64,000 bases of DNA from contig NC_072472.1 in NCBI RefSeq assembly GCF_027596085.1, positions 6,882,745 through 6,946,744 of the forward strand. The letters are read 5' to 3'. The DNA comes from Anoplopoma fimbria. Lineage: Eukaryota; Chordata; Actinopteri; Perciformes; Anoplopomatidae. The notes under the pieces were generated by a model. That model searched no databases, was not told where the DNA came from, and worked only from the letters and a program-made list of their open reading frames with translations. Shown here piece by piece: positions 58,946 to 64,000 of this stretch; within the stretch, counting starts at the first letter, position 1; each line of letters begins with the position of its first letter. Position numbers and translations under genes: made by a program.

Positions 58946-59819
58946 CTGACTACCTGGTCTGGGAAGATAAACAATGATAATGATGATTGTGAGCAAATCT
59001 GACTATATTGACCGTAACCGTATATTTCCTTGATTTTTAAGCTACAACCTGCTATTTAGCTGCATTGGCGGGGTTGGTCCCTGCTGCTGCCAATTCAAAA
59101 TGCTGAAAAAATTGTCTGAAAGCATCTTCACGCCTACAAACCTGTTAGAGAGAGACTCTTCAACTAGTTCTGCAATGTTTGCTCATAAGCCTCTTCTCTG
59201 TACGTGCACATATGTGGTGACATGGCCTTGTCTGATCATCAGGTTTTCTTGCTAGAAGTGATTTTAAAAAAGGTTTGTGCTCAACAGTGGTTCAAATGAT
59301 AGGAATGGGATGCGTCCATTGGGCTGGTCCCTCAGCATGGGCTAGAGTCTGATGAAGCCTGCAAAGAAGCTTTGTTCAAACGTGTATCTAGACTCAGATA
59401 GGTGAGTGTCAAAACTAAATCTGTGTTCAATCACTTTGTGTAGCTATAGATTCTTCTTGGCTTGTCGGATGTGATTAGGACTCTTGCTGACTCCTTTTGT
59501 TAAAGTGTTAGCGCTGATCTGCATTTGTCAGCATGGCTGTCCATCACAGAACAAGAAGGATAGTATGGGAGGGGCAGGTTATACTGTAACTAGATCAAAG
59601 GTCCTTAATCATTGTTAAATTATTTTCCCCAAGGAGCACGTTCCCAAATAAATAAGAAAAGAACATGACAAGAGAAGAGAAGAGAAAAAATAAAGTGCTC
59701 TAAATATGTGTTACCCTCACCCATCACTGTCTGCATGTATGAATACAAATGTATTTTATTCAGGGTCATTGATATTAGGCTTTGTTTGAAATACTGTCTT
59801 GTGAATAAGGTAATAATAC
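58946..59819. other. Intergenic, nothing recognised
   Basis: No coding signal or named repeat. Confidence 0.5.
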
Positions 59820-59849
59820 AAATATTTGGCATTACCTCTGCAGCCCACT

Positions 59850-60010
59850 GGATGACACTCCATTGGGCCCTGTCCCAGTGGTTCAGAGTAGCTGATCTCA
59901 ATGACCTGCTGTGCAGAGGTCTGGAGTCGAATCAGTCTTGTGTCACAGTGCTGTGACCAATTCACAGTGGAGCTGAGTGGCTTGTTTTTTCCGGCCTGAC
60001 TGTTACACAA
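59850..60010 (+). mobile_element. tRNA-derived SINE-like repeat
   Basis: TGGTTCAGAG at 59879-59888 fits an A-box and GGAGTCGAATC at 59923-59933 a B-box, at near-normal tRNA spacing. The stems do not close as a tRNA, and unrelated text follows (TTGTGTCACAGTGCTG). Confidence 0.45.
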
Positions 60011-60239
60011 CTTAATGTTATGTTGTGTCACAGCAGGGCGGTGTAGTCATCAGGATTCACCCCCTGTAAAGCCTGTATGCTAATAGGAACTCCCATCGAT
60101 GGCTCCTATTGCACCCAGAGCTGTATGAGAAGGGGGGATTTGACTATAAATTGCCCTCTCCTCATGTTTTACATATTGTTTTACATGATGTGCACATTAC
60201 ATTTTTTTGTGCCTTTTTTTTTATTATATTTTTTAGAGA

Positions 60240-60645
60240 GCTTTGGCTGTGTTGGGAACCACAGTAGATATTAGTCCGTTTAACCCAATGAAACAAAATA
60301 CATTATTTTTAATAACTAAAACAGACTTTCAAACAAAGAATAACAGCTTTAGTCGTTTCAACGCTGTCCCAAAACAACGTGTTTCCGCTGAAGTAAAAAA
60401 GCCCTGTAGTGGCCGTGGTCATTTTGACGGTCTGGAGCAAAGAAGGAAGTACAGTGACGTTGATAAAGAGCTACGTAGTCAGCGAAGGAAGGAGGTCCGG
60501 GAGGATGTATGGGTCAACCAAACATTGGATGATAACATAGGAGACTGCTATTTGTTTTTTTCCCAAACGACAGTCAATGTTGTTCTTTTACCACCACGAT
60601 CATTCCACAACCAGAACAACATTTGTTTTCTGTTACCATGACAAT
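60240..60645 (+). other. 132-codon open frame, probably a dispersed repeat
   Basis: An open frame (60243-60641) contains KPCSGRGHFDGLEQRRKYSD. The DNA around 60385-60520 (GTCTGGAGCAAAGAAGGAAG) resembles a repeat that I recall from fish genomes, so the frame is probably chance. No splice sites, no codon bias, no promoter evidence. A small gene remains a weak alternative. Confidence 0.3.
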
Positions 60646-61259
60646 GAATAACCCTTGACCTTAACAAAGTAGTAATTTTAAGGCAAATACTTAAAAGTTT
60701 GTCTGCGTTAACCTAACCAAACCTCGTCCAGAGCATTGTTACGTAATAAACTGATTCATGAGGATGTTGACCTGTCGATTTTGGACATCAACCACATAGT
60801 TGTAGATGGTGTGTACAACATATGTTGTTTAAATAGCAGGATGTGTTGAAATAAACTTCACTAACTCTCTCATTCCTCACCCTATTGATTTAATTTAATT
60901 TAAAAAATGTGTTTTTTTTCCTGTAAGATAGACATTGTTTGTTTGAGAGGGATGTTTCTGCAATTTCATGATTGTGTCATTAGTATCTTTGAATGCGTTC
61001 ACTTTGAGTGAAAACTTATTGTAGCAGGTTAGAAGTAGCGTTAACGATGTCATGCATCCAGTACAAATGTTCACTGTGCAGACACAAAGACGGGTGGCTA
61101 AGCTTCCATTTCCCAATTATTAGCTCAGCCAATACAATATTTACTGCTGTTGTTTGTGACCATTATTGTTTACGGTTTAATTATAGAGCTGTCTCGGTTG
61201 CAGAGCAGGGGATGGAAGTGCTAAAAGTGAGACCTGTGATTTGGAAAAGCTGTTCTTAC
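60646..61259. other. Intergenic, nothing recognised
   Basis: No coding signal. Confidence 0.45.
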
Positions 61260-61960
61260 AGAGACCTTTCATTAGAATGACATTGTTTGAAAATAGTCTC
61301 GGCCTCCATTTATTTCCTGTCAGCTACTGATATTAGCACACACTGCTGCAGGAAGTTACTTAAATAAATAATTTAAAATGTTCATTTTACAGGTGACAAA
61401 TGGCCTGTTTACTGAACATCTCTTAAAAGGCCCCTCAGGGAGCAACAAAATAACCCCCCCGACCTATACTACTCGTAACCCAAAGGACCCCTGGGAACAC
61501 AGCAACTTCCACGGCCATTTAAACTGCAGTCTTCCTGCAATTTTTTTTCTGCTTGTATCCTGAAAAGTGCCATTAGTCAATATTATTCACAGAGTCGAAC
61601 ACAAATTGTTAAAACAGCATTTGAATAATTAAATAAAGCAACATTATTTTTCTCTACATTTGGAATCGGGTGGCTGTCGGCTGTTGTTTGGTTCTCGGCA
61701 GTGTGCGGCTCGGCTCTGTGTAATGGGACTAACAACTCCGATAAACCTAAACTGGAAATGTAATGAGAAACAATTCATCATGCAATACAGCCGACCTGTC
61801 GTACAATGTAATCTATTGACCACAGCAGTCTCGTATCTCGTTCTTTTTAGGAAACGTATTGCTTTTCCTGTAAGAATAATGATACCTGCTTCTCTGCTTA
61901 TGCAGAACTGGCAGATATCCCTGATGTTTGTTTGCTGTGAAATAAATGTATTCACTGATA
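61260..61960. promoter_or_regulatory. Candidate conserved noncoding element
   Basis: About 700 bases of complex sequence. Two open frames on opposite strands (61644-61955 minus, 61660-61968 plus) cover the same text, which is usual for conserved noncoding blocks. It holds AAATGTAATGAGAAACAATT and ATCATGCAATACAGC. Function not tested. Confidence 0.3.
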
Positions 61961-63976
<2,016 letters not shown>

Positions 63977-64000
63977 CAGCACCCAGGGATATGTGAGGAT

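Overview
This window looks like teleost fish DNA, most probably a spiny-rayed (percomorph) species. I infer this from the long intergenic stretches, the GT-AG introns, the very long CA/TG microsatellites, and many copies of interspersed repeats that I recognise from fish genomes: RTE/Rex-type LINE remnants, LINE tails ending in TTATC, TGGA or TGTAA repeats, tRNA-derived SINE heads and non-autonomous DNA elements. Species and chromosome cannot be named from sequence alone. No bacterial, plasmid or phage-like system is present.

Coding content is sparse. At the left edge lies the last coding exon (122-297, + strand) of a gene that begins outside the window, followed by what looks like a 2.8 kb 3' UTR ending near a poly(A) signal at 3137-3142. 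The only gene whose 3' end is complete here lies at about 29.6-31.5 kb on the + strand: three exons (29573 or 29609-29684, 29916-29969, 30823-31448) joined by canonical splice sites in one open frame, with a poly(A) signal 41 bases after the stop. I do not recognise its product. A 77-base stretch at 46747-46823 has excellent splice sites on both sides and an open frame, and may be an isolated coding exon of a third, large-intron gene.

The rest is intergenic or intronic. Layout: 0.3-3.2 kb UTR with a fold-back repeat; 3.2-8.1 kb repeat fragments; 8.2-9.0 kb dead LINE reverse transcriptase; 9.0-29.5 kb desert with repeats and several candidate conserved noncoding elements; 29.5-31.5 kb the unknown gene; 31.6-32.1 kb a non-autonomous DNA element holding a tRNA-like SINE head; 32.1-46.7 kb desert with two long dinucleotide arrays, LINE tails and a CpG-richer block at 42.0-42.6 kb; 46.7-46.8 kb the orphan exon; 46.9-64.0 kb desert with more candidate conserved blocks, a G-quadruplex motif, a homeodomain-site palindrome and a terminal (CA)54 array.

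Long, low-gene intervals holding AT-rich, TAATTA-containing blocks are typical of neighbourhoods of developmental regulators in vertebrates. That is an inference: conservation was not tested. Repeat families are given local letters (A to J, R1), assigned from resemblance between copies inside the window and from my memory of fish genomes, not from a database search.
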